Origin: Lytechinus variegatus
Taxonomy: Eukaryota > Echinodermata > Echinoidea > Temnopleuroida > Toxopneustidae
Direction: 5' to 3'
Assembly (NCBI RefSeq): GCF_018143015.1
Contig: NC_054756.1
Coordinates: 17,939,361-18,003,360, forward strand
DNA: 64,000 bases
Shown: positions 61,019 to 64,000 of the stretch, piece by piece
Numbering within the stretch: the stretch's first letter is position 1
How the letters are laid out: every line of letters starts with the position of its first letter
The notes under the pieces: generated by a model
Told to the model about the DNA's origin: nothing
The model's input: the letters and a program-made list of their open reading frames with translations, nothing else
The model's database searches: none
Position numbers and translations under genes: made by a program

Positions 61019-61469
61019 GTGCGTTACTTGCCCCCAACTTAATTCATCATAATGGATAACATCATTTACACTTGTATGAAAAAATGAAACATCTACGATT
61101 TTATAATGTAATAACATAAGAAAAAGGAAAGTTGGGAAATGACACTCAGTCCTGACGATGTATCCGTTTTCACAAAATACGTATTAACTTTAAAATTCAA
61201 TAACTTCGTTATTTGTTATCCGATTTTAATTAAATTTTCAGTGTTTTGCTCTGTTAATTCTACTCTATTTAGATATAAATATTTTCAGCCTGGACCTTCT
61301 TAAAGAAAAAAGGATAAAGCTTAAAATACAAACCATGGATAACTTTTGTCTGTTGGAATATACCAAACCCCACAAAAAAGTTAACCTTGCTAAAAGTTTG
61401 AAAATTATCTTAAAGCAGTCGATTGCAATGTGTATATGACCATGCAACCCCCAACCCCACCCAATTTAT

Positions 61470-61586
61470 GCTCCGCCTATAGAAACTTATAGGCCTATAC
61501 ATTCCCCCTTCTATTATATTCGCTCTTGAAAATGCTTTTTTTCAAGAGCGAATATAACACTTCAGTTTATATAGGCGGAGCAAATT
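61470..61586. repeat. Foldback with a strong hairpin
   Basis: TATATTCGCTCTTGAAAA pairs with TTTTCAAGAGCGAATATA across a few bases, and outer arms GCTCCGCCTATA and TATAGGCGGAGC also pair. Probably a small MITE. Confidence 0.7.
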
Positions 61587-62040
61587 ATAAGCTTGTAAAA
61601 TTAACGATGCTCAGATCAGTACTATAGTTTCGACGAAAGCCAAATTGTTTTGAAGTCAGAATGTCACATTTAAGTAAAAAAATATATAGTCTTTTGTGCA
61701 TCACTTTTTCTAATGATTTTGCAAAAACTGATAAAAAGGGCGTAATATCATATATTTTTTCTTGTGAAGGGGTACAATCTTTGCAACCTTATATGGGACT
61801 ACAGTATTCCATTATTTAAAGACTTATTAAATATATGTCACATAGTGGATTCACAAAGCTATTTATACATTTTTTTTAACAACTTTATAGGGGAAAAGGA
61901 ATCAGATCCACTTTATGATTTATCAATTTTTAAAAGACGAGATAATTGGACAATTTCATGGGTAGTTGTTGACCTAGCAAAAAATGAACTGAAGTTTGGT
62001 TTTGACAGGTATTTTTCAAAAGAGTAACTTTGATTTCGAA
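61587..62040 (-). mobile_element. LINE reverse transcriptase fragment (CR1/Jockey-like)
   Basis: On the minus strand, pieces of a non-LTR reverse transcriptase follow one another: THEIVQLSRLLKIDKS, HIFNKSLNNGI, VAKIVPLHKKK, then FAKSLEKVMHKRLYIFLLKC and ILTSKQFGFRRNYSTDLSIV. These fit the N-terminal RT motifs (AKIIPIYKKG...FEKVIHKRL...QFGFRxxxST). Stops and at least one frame change show it is dead. The plus-strand open frame at 61,764-62,027 is its antisense. Confidence 0.75.
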
Positions 62041-62044
62041 ACGA

Positions 62045-62212
62045 TGAGATAGATACCCCTTTTTCATTATTTTAGTGTTTTTGACACCCTTATTACGTTA
62101 CGCATGTACCTGGCGTAAGTAACGCCGTAACGTGCCCTGTCTTGAAAAATACACCCTTTTACGTGTTTTTTGGTCGCGCATGGTATCCACTCGTAAATGT
62201 AAGTGGCCCCCG
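62045..62212. mobile_element. hAT-like MITE, family A, right end only
   Basis: TTTTTGGTCGCGCATGGTAT and CCACTCGTAAATGTAAGTGG match the right end of 34,033-34,600; the palindrome region is enlarged (ACGTTACGCATG to AGTAACGCCGTAACGT). Confidence 0.75.
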
Positions 62213-62933
62213 TCTTTTGGTAAGACATAAATCCGATCATTACAGGTTCCTCGGAAAAGACATTAAGACGTCGGTACTCTGATTGCTTGTTTATAAGCAT
62301 TCATGCTTTCTTAGCGATCAGGTTAAAAAAAATCACCACCATTTACCCTTACCATAATCATGATCACTCTGGAGAGTGAAGAAAGAAAGGCCTATTGTCT
62401 CTTCTGTACGTCAGTGCGAATTCCCCTTTAAAATATGAATATGTGTCAAGTCAATCTTGAATTATATGCTTATTTATGAAATTCCGGATTTCATAATTTT
62501 CCTGTTTTTTACGACAAATAAATAAAAAAAATCGTTTAAGATTTGTGATTGCAAATTTTATGGCGGAATCAGATAGTAAAAAAAGGTCAAAAAAATAATG
62601 CGAGTCAATGATTTGGGCTAATTAGCTTAGAAAAGACTAGACAATAACATACCGGTACCATACCATACCAACATCGCGATAGATGCGGAAGTTTATTGTC
62701 CAAAAAACTTTGCGACAACTTACATTGTAACTAGCTGTATCAGAATCAGGTAGTCGTCAAAACTAAACGAGCACCTTTAATATTTATCCGAAGTCTCTAA
62801 CTTTTCATGCTAGTGTTCTGAATCGTTGGACGATTAATTACTGCTGCCAGATTTGAGGGACGATATTTTTTCTTTCCAGTTATCCTGCATGTGGATTAAT
62901 AAACTGCTCGAAACAATTTGAGGATGGCATCGG

Positions 62934-63012
62934 ATGCATGAAGTGAGAAGCTTTTTGCACGGAGCGACAAGTACGGTACTGGGATCGGGACTGCACGGGC
63001 TGGCGACTGCGG
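62934..63012 (+). CDS. Candidate first coding exon of a gene running out of the window
   Basis: An ATG opens MHEVRSFLHGATSTVLGSGL then HGLATAG and runs into a good donor GG|GTGAGTCT. The stretch is unusually rich in CpG and low in repeats, as promoters and first exons often are. I do not recognise the peptide, a short out-of-frame ATG precedes it at 62,923, and no later exon is seen up to 64,000. Confidence 0.2.
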
Positions 63013-63124
63013 GTGAGTCTGTACTCGCGCCTTGGCTTGGGGCGCCGCGCAGCTGAGCTGAGATGGAGATGGAGGTGGGAAAAGCTGTATGCGGGATATT
63101 TCTGAATTGTATGATAAACAAATA

Positions 63125-63335
63125 AAATTCGTTAGCTAGCATTTTGATCAATTTGTATACGATTTAATGATATATCACATCATTTTATAAACAAATATTT
63201 TGTTTACTTTAACGGATGAATAAAATATGTTTGCAGGTAATTTACGGTATTTAAAATGCATTTCAAATGGCGCATCATAATAAATGGGTGACATGAAAGA
63301 CAGTTCTTGCAAGGACCCTTTGTGCAATCAGCCCC
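63125..63335. mobile_element. Partial reversed copy of the 5,191 MITE
   Basis: It carries ATGATATATCACATCATTTT and ATAAACAAATATTTTG, then CTTGCAAGGACCC and GTGCAATCAGCCCC, the reverse complement of 5,191-5,500 with its left end missing. Confidence 0.8.
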
Positions 63336-63601
63336 AGGACTACATGTTGTTTGATTTATTTTAGCCTAATTAACCCCTTGCAGTTGGGCCCTGTTAAACT
63401 TTAGTTTTATTGAGAGTCCATCTTAAACTCAAATGGTAATTGGCATATTCTGTTGAAATTAGACCAGAAAATAGTGAATTTTGTCTTCCAGAGTAAGTGC
63501 TGCTTCAACTTTCAAGTTGATGAAGATAAATAAACTCACTGGTCACTTGTGTGTGTGTGTATGATCTGTGGAACTTTTCACATACATTTACTGTTATTTC
63601 A

Positions 63602-64000
63602 CTTTAAAGATAATTCCAGTATTGGTAACGATCTCAAAATGACTTTTTACAGAATCTAATATAAAGACCACCCAAGTGTCTGTTTGTATGAATAAAAAAT
63701 ATGTGCCAAAGGATTCTAGAAGAAATTGTGTAATTGCTGAGAAATAAGCAAAATAAGCACAGATTTGGTCACTTCTGTCGGGTCTTTATTCCAGCAATAA
63801 TAAAATGCACTGTCCCACTTGTGCCTATCTGTGTTTGCGATCTTCAGTGTGATTGTATTTCAGCTTAGATTGTATGATTTCACAAAGTTCAGTTTATGTA
63901 CTGTACCATATCTAGATCCATGATGATGTAGTAATACTTAACCTTGGTTTTACAGACTTTCTCACGAAATAAGTGTTTTACTGCAACTACTTTCATTTAC
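63602..64000 (+). repeat. Dispersed ~400-bp repeat, copy 2
   Basis: Same family and orientation as 17,889-18,283; it runs to the window edge. Confidence 0.85.

Larger units (their letters stand above)
59657..61303. mobile_element. TTAA-group MITE carrying two nested MITEs
   Basis: The outer element begins TTAAAGGGATAGTCCAGACT and ends AGCCTGGACCTTCTTAA. It is split by a family A hAT-like MITE (59,690-60,272) and by another TTAA element (60,513-61,018). The outer pieces between match 35,174-35,688. Confidence 0.8.

Noticed and set aside
61764-62027. 87-codon plus-strand frame
   Set aside because: It is antisense to LINE reverse transcriptase sequence that reads sensibly on the minus strand.
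1-64000. CRISPR arrays, bacterial operons, integrons or phage
   Set aside because: The tandem repeats lack spacer structure and all recognised genes are spliced animal genes.

Overview
The window is eukaryotic nuclear DNA, AT-rich and repeat-dense. Three spliced metazoan genes with GT-AG introns can be read end to end. Their sequences, the many TACATGTA palindromes, the tRNA-derived SINEs and the crowd of small palindromic DNA elements suggest a marine deuterostome invertebrate, most likely an echinoderm such as a sea urchin. The organism is an inference; the genes are not.

Genes. (1) OSER1-like, minus strand, 15,857-18,495 coding, with a probable non-coding first exon near 21,047. (2) FBXO25/FBXO32 (atrogin-1 family), plus strand, 9 coding exons from 21,706 to 40,152, 372 codons. 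(3) TRIT1, the tRNA dimethylallyltransferase, minus strand, 9 coding exons from 57,307 down to 44,229, 594 codons. Every exon join keeps the reading frame. OSER1 and the F-box gene are head to head across about 0.6 kb holding NRF1-like, CRE-like and E-box motifs. The F-box gene and TRIT1 converge tail to tail. They act in different processes (stress response, ubiquitin ligase substrate choice, tRNA modification) and I see no joint pathway.

Layout. 1-15,856: no recognisable gene; microsatellites, a 53-bp tandem array (2,574-3,200), several MITEs, one clean hAT-type MITE (9,393-9,894) and a TTAA-flanked MITE (11,311-11,921). 15,857-21,200: OSER1, with a Tc1-like terminus and a Ty3/Gypsy fossil in its 5' intron. 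21,706-40,152: F-box gene, with a large repeat-filled intron 1. 40,153-44,228: convergent 3' flanks. 44,229-57,307: TRIT1, with SINEs and two copies of a repeat carrying AGGTCA direct repeats. 57,308-64,000: repeats, nested MITEs, a LINE fragment and a weak candidate first exon at 62,934-63,012.

Most notable: both the F-box gene and TRIT1 carry partial tandem copies of their own exons in the intron just downstream (F-box exon 6 several times, F-box exon 8, TRIT1 exon 4). The repeat at 45,273-46,359 is a tandem array with four exact DR1-type nuclear-receptor motifs. Two hAT-like MITE families end in long G/C homopolymers with 8-bp target duplications. No new coding system was identified.
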